From contig WPIO01000010.1 in assembly GCA_009760855.2 (NCBI GenBank), positions 1,224,001 through 1,288,000 of the forward strand: a DNA stretch of 64,000 bases. The letters are read 5' to 3'. This document shows, piece after piece, positions 23,635 to 33,569 of the stretch (position 1 is its first letter; each line of letters starts with the position of its first letter). The position numbers were made by a program, and so were the translations under genes. Under the pieces are notes generated by a model. The model searched no databases. It was not told the origin of the DNA and was given only the letters and a program-made list of their open reading frames with translations. This DNA comes from Cristatella mucedo. Its lineage: Eukaryota; Bryozoa; Phylactolaemata; Cristatellidae.

Positions 23635-24500
23635 TCTTAAGTGACCTTTCGCTGGATGACCAAACTAGCTCAACTGTCTAGTCTACCTACTTTTACCTAG
23701 GTGTCATCATACAACTTGGGCTCACTTAGATAAGGACACTACAGCCAAGCAATCTCTTGCATTTTTGAAATCCTTGCAAGAAATTTGTGACTTGCAATTT
23801 GAAATTCGTGACTTGCGTGTTTTTTTGCACAAGTATGAATATGCTTATACCAGGTCCTAAGCCCACCAGCTTGACTTTTCTGTCATGAACACGGAAGCCA
23901 CATTCTCACCAACAGCACCAGCTCCTGGCCGAGTCTACCATTGAGTTCAACTTTCTGTCATCACCTTTAAGTCTCTCCACTTTCTGGCTCCAACTTTCCC
24001 ATTGGCGTTACTTACCGATCAGGCTTCGAATATTACCGCCTCATCTGGCCCCATGCTTTAATCTCATCCTGAAATCTTACAGAACTCACATCGACACAGG
24101 TTTCGAAATCATCTGACTTGGCTGCGCTAAAACCCACAAGTTAAACTCAGCCATTTTTGTCATGGCAAATTGATATTTATGAGCTTATGCTTGCTTGCAC
24201 TGAGCATACCATCTTCACAAAATTGAAGAGCTTTTTCCCAGGATACGCAAAGTGCCTACTACAGATTTTAATTTCAGGGTGGACGCGAAAATTTTAATTT
24301 ATTATAAATCTCTAAATGGATAGCTCCCTCTTTAATGTGCACTCTACAAGTATCCAGAAGCCTTACTATATAACGATCCGCTAGAGGGCATCGGTGATCG
24401 GCAGCTGCTCCTATTCCCTCGACCTTGGCCGCCTGGCAGCCACATGTCTTATTTCTACCCCATAATTTTCCGGTCTGGGGTTGTCACCAGTTCGATGGGT
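23635..24500 (+). mobile_element. LINE-A remnant, part 3
   Basis: LSLDDQTSSTV and STYFYLGVI (compare LSLDD.TS..VKSAYF.L in the 48 kb copy) are followed much later by AESTIEFNFLSSPLSLSTFW, a decayed version of [23 protein letters not shown]. Frames are broken throughout. The right boundary is a guess, since no stem-loop tail is visible. Confidence 0.55.
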
Positions 24501-25680
24501 ACTCTTTGATTTTAATGATTCCGTACAATATTCGTCACCATTTGATCGGTGCTATTGGGTTATTTTGACACACATAAGACAACAGCGTCATCCAGCGGAG
24601 ACTGCCACCGTAGAAAAGCGGAGTTAATTCTTAATGCCTGACGCATTTCCCACTCCAGTGGGTCGGCTACCATGGCCATTTGCATCCCGGTGGTTTCTAG
24701 TGATCTATAATAATAGTAAGCTCGCTTTTTTGTCTGCCGGTAAGTCAGTCGGTAAGTCCATCACAGTCACTCACCTCACATTTAGACAGAGTCTTTATTG
24801 AAATATCAATAGCAGTTGGGACAGCAATGTTTTTCAAAAAGGAGATCATTTGCTAATGTACACATGTAGCTGCAACATGCACAGTCACCGTTGAAGATAA
24901 GTACTCAAATGCAATTTACCTTATGAATGATTTACAACTTTTAGGGTATTTCAAAGGGTAGCTATTGCATTCTAGAAGCTTTCGCTGTGCGCACTGCGAC
25001 GCTTTGCCGTGGCCCGAAGTGATTCTAACAAGCTTCCCGGCACTTTCCATGTTCCGCTTGGGCTAGCTGAATTGACTTTTTATTGGATTGCTGCCAAATG
25101 AACGTGACGAGTCGAGCTGCGCCTGCTTCCGGCATGCTATAGACATGCTTGGATCTAGTCTTTCCGGGATTCTTCAAGTTGTAAACTATATAGTCGCAAT
25201 ATTTAACATAAACTTAAATACGGTCAGCATGTCCATACGTTACGTGCACGCAGCTCAATCCAATTTGCTACTTGGAAAAACAAATAAATTTCATAAGATA
25301 ACATCTTTGTTCGTACTTAAAGATAATTCTTAAATCATTTTTCATTTTTTCTCCTATACAGATTATGCTCCATAATCTAATTGCTTTAAGCTGGGCAGTC
25401 AGTGGGGCTGGCTCACATTTTAGGTTGGCAGGCACTCAGACCATCTTCCAAAGCAAAGCAAAGAGTTATTTTCCCGTGATTTTTCACCGGTGCAGGCTAG
25501 TTTTCATATAAATCTGCGATCATTTACCCATCATTTCAATGTTGGCTACCAATTGTTTACCTAAATGAGCTGAGAATGAAAAGAAGGCAGTGGGAAAATT
25601 GCAAGCTTACCTAGCGAACACGGAAACAAGAAAAAGAATAAAGTAAGTCAATCTCTAATTCTAAAAAACTAAATAAGGTT
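24501..25680. other. Unannotated spacer
   Basis: AT-rich DNA. GCATTTCCCACTCCAGTGGG at 24648 faintly recalls SINE-C but cannot be called. Confidence 0.3.
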
Positions 25681-25684
25681 TAAT

Positions 25685-26450
25685 AAATAATAATAATATT
25701 GCACTTGATAAAGCGCCCTCAGAGAACTTAATCTCTTTCTAGGCGCTTTACATTTGCTGCAAAGTGATACGCAACAGAATAGTAAGTAAAATCATGCCTG
25801 AAAAACAAACAAAATGAATAACATGGTTAGGGGTTACATGCACTGGGTCAGCATGCAAATGTGGTTAGTGGCAGCATGAACAGTGTCAGCACGCATAAGC
25901 ACATCGAGGACGAATCACAAGGACCCACTAAATGCTGTCCTAAATAGGTATGTTTTTAAGTTTCTTTTAAATGTGGTCAGGTCAGGGGATGTTCTGATGC
26001 AGGTCGGGAGGGAGTTCCAGGCTGTGGGAGCATACGAGCTAAATGCACGGTCTCCAAAGGATTTAAGGTTTGTACGAGGTATTTCTAGACTGTTGGATTC
26101 CGAAAAGCGAGTGGTACGATGCTTTGCCTGATGGGGTAGTATATCTGAAAGATAGGCTGGAGCCATAGAATGAAGAGACCTAAAAGTGAGCGACAAAACC
26201 TTGAAGTCAATCCGTTGCTTGACTGGTAACCAGTGCAGGTCGGCGAGAAGTGGAGTAATGTGGCAACTGCGACGCTCACGACAGACAAGCCTAGCTGCAG
26301 AGTTTTGCACCAGCTGCAATCGCCTGATCGCACATGCTGGTAGGCCAGTAAGCAGCGAGTTGCAGAAGTCGAGACGAGATGTCACGAATGAAAACTCGCT
26401 ATGAAGTTTGTAAGGAGTGTTCCAAGAAATACCATATGAGTACATTATTA
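25685..26450 (-). mobile_element. LINE-A 3' fragment with long ORF
   Basis: The minus-strand ORF 26445-25915 (176 aa) encodes the LINE-A C-terminal half: [35 protein letters not shown], the [20 protein letters not shown] block, [20 protein letters not shown], and the terminal [10 protein letters not shown]...[14 protein letters not shown]. The 3' UTR and stem-loop (AGAGAACTTAATCTCT on +, 25721-25736) lead into an ATT-type tail at about 25680-25700. The copy is 5'-truncated; with no stop in 176 codons it is the most intact LINE-A coding segment here. Confidence 0.9.
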
Positions 26451-26454
26451 ACTG

Positions 26455-26785
26455 AAGGCTTTCTTAGAATGACAAGAGAATTTCAGAGGAAATTGAAGGT
26501 ACGATCATTCGTCGGAGCTTTTGCTAGTCCACCACCTTTTACTGGCAAAGCAGTATGATAAGTTTACTTTTTTAAGGACAAATTGGAAGTCTGGTTCTCC
26601 ATACTTCTGACCGTTTTCAAGGGCGCTCCGTTACAGTTTGCATAAACACAATTTCGCAAAGAACTGGCGTCCTACGGCCAATAAACTTTGGCTAGAAGTA
26701 TACCTAATACCAGATTGAGTGAACTGTTTTACTTTTACCGAAGGATCATTATGCCGGAAAAATAGTTACAGTGCATCCCTGAAGC
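26455..26785. other. Unannotated spacer
   Basis: No gene or repeat is supported. Confidence 0.3.
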
Positions 26786-26929
26786 ATTGCTGCCAGAACA
26801 TGCCAGGAGAATAGCTGCAAGGCATGCTGAGAGAATTGATGCACAACATACCGGGAGAATGGCAGCAAAGCAAGCCGGTAAAATGGCTGCAAAGCTTGCT
26901 GGGAAAATGGCAGCAAGGCATGCGGAATG
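26786..26929. repeat. 24-bp minisatellite, six units
   Basis: Six units of 24 bases, each starting AATGGCAGCAAAGC or a variant (AATAGCTGCAAGGC, AATTGATGCACAAC), stand back to back. The period is divisible by three, so the minus strand reads as an 8-residue repeat of the type CFAAILPA. This is probably a plain minisatellite. Confidence 0.85.
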
Positions 26930-27208
26930 AGCTCTCTTAGGGCAGTTGGATTGCTGACGCAAATTCAGAAATTGTCCGCACTAGAGCTCGCCAGTGGAGG
27001 AGCAACGGAGAGTGATCTCGGCCGCCATTAGCCGCAACTCACTGGTGCATCTGGGAGCCTACAGTTCGCTCACAGGCAATGCTAGCCGTTCAACTACTGA
27101 AATGCGGTCAGTGCACCAGCATGCCTACTACTGAAAAGGTAGAGGTTCGCCTCGGCCATTCAGCTCCAGAAATAACCCCACTCCCGGTGTAAGTAAACAC
27201 CTTTGCTG

Positions 27209-27220
27209 CCCCCCCCCCCC
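27209..27220. repeat. Poly(C) run, 12 nt
   Basis: Twelve consecutive C just before a short ATAAATAA stretch and the SINE-A copy. Confidence 0.95.
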
Positions 27221-27224
27221 GACT

Positions 27225-27405
27225 AAATAAATAAATCCTAGCTAATTAAGCAGCCTCTTTTTGTATAGCGACAGAAGAGCCTCTACGGCTATCGCCACCG
27301 CTTGCAGTGGCCATAGAGGATTGTCCACCGCAGGATTTGAACCCACGACCTCAGGGCCGAGGCCGTGAAAAGCCACCGCCTTACCAAGTGAGTCATTGCG
27401 GCCCA
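27225..27405 (-). mobile_element. SINE-A copy
   Basis: Reverse-strand SINE-A: ATAAATAAATCCTAGC, TTGTATAGCGACAGAAGAGC, CTTGCAGTGGCCATAGAGGA, a B-box region (GGATTTGAACCC on +) and the enlarged hairpin at 27344-27367, here with two arm mismatches. The head ends at GGGCCGCAATGACTC on the minus strand. Confidence 0.85.
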
Positions 27406-27409
27406 CTAG

Positions 27410-28000
27410 CAGGCTAGCATCGGGTGTCATTGCGTACATAAAGGAGCCACAAGAATCTAGCATACAGTTCCGCTAGGTAGCATTCCGTTCATATGAATTA
27501 AAAAAAGAGTCAAGATTTGTATTATGCCAAGCTGCTCGAACTTCACAACCCGCCCAGTCGTGGCTTAATTGATGCAGCCAGCAATCGTACAGTGCCCACT
27601 GCAAGCAGGGAAGACGGCCGCTAAGCTTCTTCTGTCGCTGTACGAATAAGGCCGATGAATCAGCCGGCATTTAAGGTTCACTTACTTTGTTGCTTAAAAA
27701 AACCTCAAAGACGAATGACGACTTCCACCATATTCGCCCGAGCCGACACGACGTCGTTCAATCACTCGAAGCAGCTGGACCACCCGCTGCTTTTTTTGCA
27801 AGTGAAAAGCGTTACGAATGACATTAGGCGTCGTCACTTTGCTTACTCGAAAACCACTTCGGCACCCACTGCCGCTTATCCGAATCAGCCTCATCCTGAA
27901 TTTAAACGCTAGGCGCTCTGTCCGTCGGGCGCGATTCAATTCCCTGCCCTTGAGATAAATGAACTCTGGCACTTTGGTGAGATCCAGTTCTCCAAGTTTC
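27410..28000. other. Unannotated spacer
   Basis: Mixed to GC-rich DNA with short shadow ORFs. No gene is supported. Confidence 0.3.
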
Positions 28001-28455
28001 GCCACTGCCCATCGCGAAAAAACTCAGCCGCACGCACTCTGCCTGCCGCTACGATCCTGCGTGGCGGGCGATCAGGGCCACCGAACTCCGGTCGTGAGCC
28101 GTTTACTTACGACGCCGCCGGATTGCAGCCAGCAGACGCCGCCCCCTCCCTCGGCTACAGGCGCGCGCTGAGACGAGCGGCAGTCCGCGAGCGACGGTCG
28201 CACCTGGCCAAGTGGACGCGGCTGAGCGTGCTCTGGTGTTGCTACTGGTGCAACCAGGGCCCGCGAGTTCGCTGCCTCGACGCTCTCGGTACGCCGCGAA
28301 AAGCACGGGAAGCAGAGGAAAACCTTTTAAATAATCGGCGTCAGCAACGCGATTACGGCGACGCCGCCACTTTGGAGAAATTCTTCACGGGTGAAGGCAA
28401 CAGTCCAGCCGCTTGAGCCAGGAGAAAAGGCTCGGAGAAGGCGCTCCAGCGGCCG
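28001..28455. other. CpG-rich island
   Basis: GC-rich block between AT-rich flanks. A + frame (28123-28416) is open but shows no motif. Confidence 0.4.
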
Positions 28456-28473
28456 CCTCTCGTTGAATAGCGA

Positions 28474-28570
28474 GTTATTATTATTACAATTATTATTATT
28501 ATTATTATTAAAATTATTATTATTGTTACAGTTACTAGTATTGCAGTTATTATTACAATTATTATCCTAA
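28474..28570. repeat. (ATT)n-rich microsatellite
   Basis: Imperfect TTA/ATT repeats, followed by CCTAAATAAAATACGCC. LINE-A copies end in similar ATT repeats, but the LINE-A stem-loop is absent here, so this is called only as a microsatellite. Confidence 0.9.
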
Positions 28571-28599
28571 ATAAAATACGCCCGCACCTGTAAACGCCA

Positions 28600-29550
28600 G
28601 CCCCGACAGGCTGAGTGCACCAGGGCACTGCTCGACGTCAATGCACTGCAGTGAGCCAACGTGTACAGAAAGCTGATGCTAGGTCAAAGGTTGAAGTTCT
28701 TTTTACGCGGACCCTATCCTCAGAGCACGATATATAAATGTAAATGAAATATAATTCATTTGCAGAGCGTCCCAAGAAAAAAATTCAGGTCAAAACTGGC
28801 TGTGTTTGTCGTGCTAAGCCTTTGTCATCCTTTCACTCACATGGCGTAAAAATGTCACAGGTAGGCTACTTGTGATCCAATCAACGTGAAATTTGAAGTA
28901 CATGCTCCTAAGTATGTGTTTCAATGTTGTATGGCGACAAATAAATTAACACTCTTGTTATTCCATGTCACCTGCATGCTTTGGCTCCTTAAGTTGGCTT
29001 CTCAGAGTGCTGTCACAACAGTAGTACTTGGTACCTGGTACATTGTACAACTTGGTCGATACTGGGCCGATCTGTGAAACTTGGAATATAGGTGGAGCTC
29101 ACCTGTCTCCACACTCCCCACCTAGGCATGTATGCATGATGGGTGTGTATGTATATAATGTGCCTGTCACAAAGTGTCCGTTGGCTGTGTTCGTGATGAC
29201 AGTCAACAGTTTGAGATGTCAAAAAAATTTTTAAGTTTTTTGTGGGGGGAGTGTCCAGTGGAAAGTCTTGCATTTTTTGAGTGGTTTGCTATATTTTTAC
29301 AAAAATATTTTTCTGACCGGAAAACTGAGGAGCTGCCTTTTACCAGCAGCGCTATACGTGACCTTGAACTTTTAAAGGTCATCATAAGGTCAAAACATCA
29401 GGTGTATTATATCAAACGATAGCTAATGCTACCAGTGTTCTTCGTGCCAATTTTCATGCCAATCAGTTTACTCGTCTTCGTACAATATTTTTTAAACATA
29501 CTTTTGGAGGGACAACTCCCCCTATTGGCGGCCATTTTGAGGGATAACTC
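28600..29550. other. Unannotated spacer
   Basis: AT-rich DNA with no supported gene or repeat. Confidence 0.3.
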
Positions 29551-29565
29551 CTACTACTGCCGGAC

Positions 29566-29690
29566 TTATCCCCTTATTTTAATCTCTATTCAGGCGCTTC
29601 ACCTAGGCTTCGGGGCTCGAGCCCACGACCTCAGCCAGACCTTGATCAGGGCGAGCACCTTAACCGCTGAACTAAACCAGCTCACGAAAC
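29566..29690 (-). mobile_element. SINE-B copy, 3'-truncated
   Basis: TTAATCTCTATTCAGGCGCTTCAC, then GGGGCTCGAGCCCACGACCT and GCGAGCACCTTAACCGCTGAA match SINE-B at 23445-23570 on the same strand. Only half of the tail stem-loop is present. Confidence 0.75.
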
Positions 29691-29734
29691 ATTGGACACC
29701 CGCTACAGTTTATAGGTCTCGAGCCTATAGCACT

Positions 29735-30345
29735 AGCAGTCAGTGCAACGCGAGCACCGCGGCCACGATTATTGGACGGGAATTCTTGCGAATCCGTTGC
29801 CGCTCCCAGCAGCCCGACCGAGCCGTGCCGTGCCGTGCTGTCCTTACCTCTTGAAGAGGGAGTGGGGCACGAGAACTGGCAAGCGGCTGGCCTCCACGCT
29901 GCTCACTAGCGTCGCCATATTTCGCGCTCGCTTCCCGTTTGGGCGGCGACGTCTGGCGGGTGCGTGCATCGATTCGCGTAGCGCCGTGCCGCGCCGGCTC
30001 GTCTGAAACCAGCAACGACGGTCATTCAAGACTGGCGCTGGAGTCTAGGCTTGACCTCTAGGCCGGAAGCCGGAAGGCCGGAAGCAGACTTCTTCGCGCG
30101 TGCGCTCCACTCTCATTGCCATCATCCTCCCACGAGTGCTAGCAGCTCGCTGGAACGGACGGGTCGAGCGAGAGCGCTGGGCGTTTGGCTTGAGCAGCAG
30201 TGAAGTGGATACCGCTGCGGCAGGCACGCAGCGTGACTCGCCGTGCGACTCGCCAGTGCTCATGAGAAAACGAGTCGCACCTGCCCGCGGCGGCTCAGTC
30301 GCAGGGCTCCAGCGACGACGCGCTTTCGCCTAGCGATCTCACCTA
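29735..30345. other. CpG-rich island
   Basis: GC- and CpG-rich region with overlapping open frames on both strands and no supported exon. It lies about 90 bp left of the palindrome at 30435 and could be part of a promoter. Confidence 0.4.
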
Positions 30346-30434
30346 CGGCGCTGTTATCGTACCGATAAATAGTACATATTTTCTCTTGGCCACTTCCTTC
30401 GGAGAAATGGCACCGTCCATTTAAGCCCGATAGC

Positions 30435-30450
30435 GGTAACCCGGGTTACC
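30435..30450. promoter_or_regulatory. 16-bp palindrome GGTAACCCGGGTTACC
   Basis: A perfect 16-bp palindrome made of two GGTAACC/GGTTACC half-sites. The identical 16-mer recurs at 31214-31229. The half-sites resemble those bound by RFX proteins, but the arrangement does not fit the X-box consensus exactly. It lies about 160 bp upstream of the ATG at 30611. Confidence 0.4.
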
Positions 30451-30610
30451 GAATTTCCGCAAGTAGAATCACAATAAAATTATTTATTTCGCGGATACAA
30501 AATAAAGCATTTCGAAGTCGAAAACGCCGTTGACCTGATTAAGGAGCAGAACCGTCAGACTCAGGTCTAAGCAATTTGAAGACCTCTGTGTGCTAGAGCT
30601 CAATGAAAGA

Positions 30611-30823
30611 ATGTACGCTGTGGTTGGCTATAATGAGGATATAAAATATGTTAGTAATGATGTTCTGAACGCAATGGAACCGGTGTGCAAGTTCTTGGAA
30701 GCATTTCCCGGAAACTTCATTGCCACCCACCGATCTGAAAAAATTATGCAGGAGGTCTGCAATCGCGGCGCCAGTGCTCGCCTGGGTAGTGTCGCTGATA
30801 GTGAGGACGAAGATTGGCGATAG
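30611..30823 (+). CDS. Unrecognised short ORF or terminal exon
   Basis: From the ATG the product is 70 residues: MYAVVGYNEDIKYVSNDVLN, then AMEPVCKFLEAFPGNFIATH, RSEKIMQEVCNRGASARLGS and an acidic end SVADSEDEDWR before TAG. The frame is open back to about 30540 (SKQFEDLCVLELNER), after a possible acceptor CAGACTCAG at 30564. Composition is balanced, codon choice varied and the acidic C-terminus protein-like. It could be a last exon or a remnant of a transposase-derived gene; no family is recognised. Confidence 0.33.
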   Translation: MYAVVGYNEDIKYVSNDVLNAMEPVCKFLEAFPGNFIATHRSEKIMQEVCNRGASARLGSVADSEDEDWR

Positions 30824-31144
30824 AAAACGATATTGGCGCGACGTTGGCGGGCGCATCCGATATGGGGCAGACTCGTAGCAGAAAAAAAAGAGCATCAGCC
30901 CAGAAGGCTGCTTCGGGCGTGCTGATACGGTCTGCGGGGTGCAGAAGAAGGCACCAGCGTTCGTCCCAAATCGGCCATCAATCTTGAGCTATTTCTCGAA
31001 AAAACTGGTTCAATTTTCGCGATCGAGCCCTGGATCCTTGCTCTGGATCTGGTCAGCCGCTGTGCACTTTCGAAATAAAAATCATCGATTCAAAATCGCT
31101 GTCTTTCTGCTGACGATTAGAACACGACGAGCCCAACATTTTTA

Positions 31145-31920
31145 GCCTATTTGCATATCATTTGGACCAATATTCGGGTAGTAATCGCAGTCCATGCGCT
31201 CCTGGGTTACCATGGTAACCCGGGTTACCGCCACGGGTCTCATTTGCAGTTCACAGGGCAGTCTGGGCGCAGTTGGCCTGCGCACGACTGCATAGCAGCC
31301 GGAAGGCAGCGGCCCAACGAGATCGTAGCTACGTTCGCTAGTGGCTGCGCTCGGAGGACACTCGGTAGCGGGCGTCCGATAAAGGTGTCGGTGCTGCACT
31401 CGCTCACCTAGGGATCCGCCGTAGTGAACCGTCAGCAATTAGTAGCGCCTCCGCCACCGGTTCGCCAGCTCTTTCAGTGGGGACTCATTCAAGCAGCATC
31501 GAAAAGACTGCGCGAGCCATTGAACCATTGACCAGCCGTCTGTAGGCGGCCGCGGGAGGGGGGCGATCCTTGACCTACGTAGTAGGTAGGCGCGTACGCG
31601 ATACGGTACTACGGGTAGGCGATCCTTGACCTAGGCACTGGGGCGCCCGTTCCCTGGTGGGCAAGCGCAGAGCCGCGCGGGGCAAGCGTGGAGCATTTAG
31701 TGAGTCGAGTGGCAAAGCGGTTGCAGAGGAAGACGCATGCCGAGAGAAGGGGCCGAGTCCTTCGCACCCCGGAAAGCGTCGCAGCGGGGGAGGGGGGTGG
31801 CAGCGGGGCAGCTCCGTTAGGATTCTGTACGACGTGCCAGCGAGAGAAGTGCCTCCGAAAAGGAGACCGCTGCCCAGGCAAGCGTCTCCTTCAAACTCCC
31901 TCAATCCTAATGAATGACCG
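31145..31920. other. CpG-rich island with X-box
   Basis: A GC-rich block begins just left of the X-box-like motif at 31206 and runs to about 31900. Open frames occur on both strands without recognisable content. The repeated phrase GGCGATCCTTGACCTA occurs at 31561 and 31617. The block is a plausible promoter region. Confidence 0.4.
31206..31219. promoter_or_regulatory. X-box-like RFX site, perfect palindrome
   Basis: GTTACCATGGTAAC fits the X-box consensus (RYYNYY, 1-3 bases, RRNRAC) with a 2-base spacer. It is the core of a perfect 16-bp palindrome (31205-31220), which overlaps a second perfect palindrome (31214-31229). RFX proteins bind such sites in promoters of ciliary genes. Function here is inferred. 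Confidence 0.45.
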
Positions 31921-32140
31921 GCGGCTGCCTAATCGATCTCACCGAAACAAGCTGCCGAGTTGCAGCTTTGCTGATTTGAGACTGCTTCGAATAGCTGGCA
32001 GCTGACCTTGGTATAAAAATCGCAGAATTAGCTGTATGCATTTTCTGTCCACCTTGGGTTAGCTCATTTAAATTTAGATTTTAATAGACAGCAATAGTGA
32101 CTTGCCCGGTGTCCTATAGACAGCTCGATGGAGAAGAGTA

Positions 32141-32302
32141 ATGCAATTATAATTATTGCAATTATAATTATCATAATAACTATAATTACTATATAATTAT
32201 ATATATATATATATATATATATAATTATTATAGTTGTATATAATTATAATTATAATTATAATTATAAATTATAATTATTGCATTTATAAGATGCAATTAT
32301 AA
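32141..32302. repeat. AT-rich imperfect palindrome
   Basis: TGCAATTATAATTATTGCAA on the left and CTATAATAATTAT plus TTGCATTTATAAGATGCAAT on the right form a long imperfect inverted repeat around a central (AT)n at about 32190-32223. It could extrude as a cruciform. Confidence 0.8.
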
Positions 32303-32815
32303 ACGGGAGGGGTGGGTTCAGTATTTGCAGCGATTTAGGGGCCCAGTGAGCAGCCAGGTGGGAGCACAAGAAGCTCTTAGATATTCTCTAAATGGGCGGT
32401 GGAGAGTATTCACTTTCCTCGTGAAGAGGGGAGTCCTAGGTAAACTGACCCTACGTACTCACGACACCCCTACTAGGGTTTCAGTATCCTTAGTAGCATT
32501 AAGGGGTTAGAGGACGGATTGACTGGGACAATCCCGATACTACTCCATAGTGGAAGGACTAGGAAGGGGATCCTCATCTCCGGACGGCTGCCTCCAGATG
32601 GAAGGAAGAATATCACGGTTCCCTAAGTGCCAGCTCCGTAGTCCTATTCATCTGGGCTAATATAAACCCAATCGAGATTGGTTTACCTCTGAAGAGGTTG
32701 AGCTGGAACCTGTTGATGTATTTCCTCAACCCACACGGGTGAGGAATCCTAAGGGCATGTACAACCAGCGGTACACAGCATCCTTGGTCTTTGGAAGTAC
32801 ACAGCGACAAACGAT
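32303..32815. other. Unclassified distinctive segment
   Basis: The segment is unlike its flanks: purine-rich, low in CpG, and made of short near-palindromic phrases such as CCCTACTAGGG, ATACTACTCCATAGTGG and TTTCCTCAACCCACACGGGTGAGGAATCC. It has no long ORF and no match to the other repeats here. It could be a piece of an unlisted mobile element or a structured RNA; I cannot assign it. Confidence 0.2.
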
Positions 32816-33002
32816 GTCAAGCGAGTACGCACGAATGCAGAGGGGTAGACGTTTTTTTTACTGTCAAACCGGAAGGCCTTTCGTCACTTGGCGTGCAGCA
32901 GCCATCTAAAGCCAGCCGAGGTCTTTGCTCTCAGCTTTCGTTCTTTTGCTAACGCCGGCACAAGCAAATTCCGCCGTACATACTGGTACGAATGAAATTA
33001 AA

Positions 33003-33233
33003 CTATATAATTTGACTAATTCGTCGTGAATCAGCAGCAACTAAACTAAAACCGTCTAGACCGTAACCGACTCCAGGGCCAACGAATAATATCTTCATGC
33101 GTGCACCAATCATTCGGTCGCCAGCCAGCTTGGACATTTTAACGAGGGAGGCGTTTTCCGTAAACACAGCATACAACGCGGTCATTACATTATTTTTAAC
33201 TGGTAGGTTGTCTACTAATTCCAACCATGTCAT
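33003..33233 (-). CDS. Unrecognised 76-residue ORF or exon
   Basis: The product reads MTWLELVDNLPVKNNVMTAL, then YAVFTENASLVKMSKLAGDR, MIGARMKILFVGPGVGYGLD and ends with RRISQII before TAG. Composition is balanced and codon use varied, and the protein pattern (hydrophobic strand, Gly-rich turn VGPGVGYGLDG) is credible. GGTCTTACAG directly before CAATGACATGG could be an acceptor, which would make this an internal or terminal exon. An X-box-like site lies about 110 bp upstream. No family is recognised. Confidence 0.33.
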   Translation of the reverse strand: MTWLELVDNLPVKNNVMTALYAVFTENASLVKMSKLAGDRMIGARMKILFVGPGVGYGLDGFSLVAADSRRISQII

Positions 33234-33343
33234 TGCTGTAAGACCGCTCGAGAATACATTCTTAAGCCTTTTATTGCGCGAAAAATTGAGTTGCTTCCGT
33301 GAACGTAGGTAAGGATCGTGTTACAGAAGAGCACTGGTCGTTC

Positions 33344-33357
33344 GTTACCATGGAAAC
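33344..33357. promoter_or_regulatory. X-box-like RFX site
   Basis: GTTACCATGGAAAC fits RYYNYY-(2)-RRNRAC without a mismatch. It lies 111 bp upstream of the ATG of the minus-strand ORF 33003-33233, at a distance usual for X-boxes in ciliary gene promoters. The regulatory role is inferred. Confidence 0.4.
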
Positions 33358-33569
33358 ACTCGCTGTGGGCTATTCAGTAGCGTACTTCTGGGTTAAATCA
33401 GAAATTAATAAAGCGAAAACAGTCATTATAGCACAAGCTTTGTCACGATATCACGCTTCTATTAAGTTCTGTCGACAGAATATCGCTCAACTTGCTATGA
33501 TTGAATGCAGGCTGACGTAAAGACTAATCGAGCCGTAACTTATACGCCTTGATTTAAATCGCAGCAATG

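Noticed and set aside
28474-28570. LINE-A tail
   Set aside because: ATT repeats alone are present; the LINE-A stem-loop and GGGCGCTTTATC are absent.
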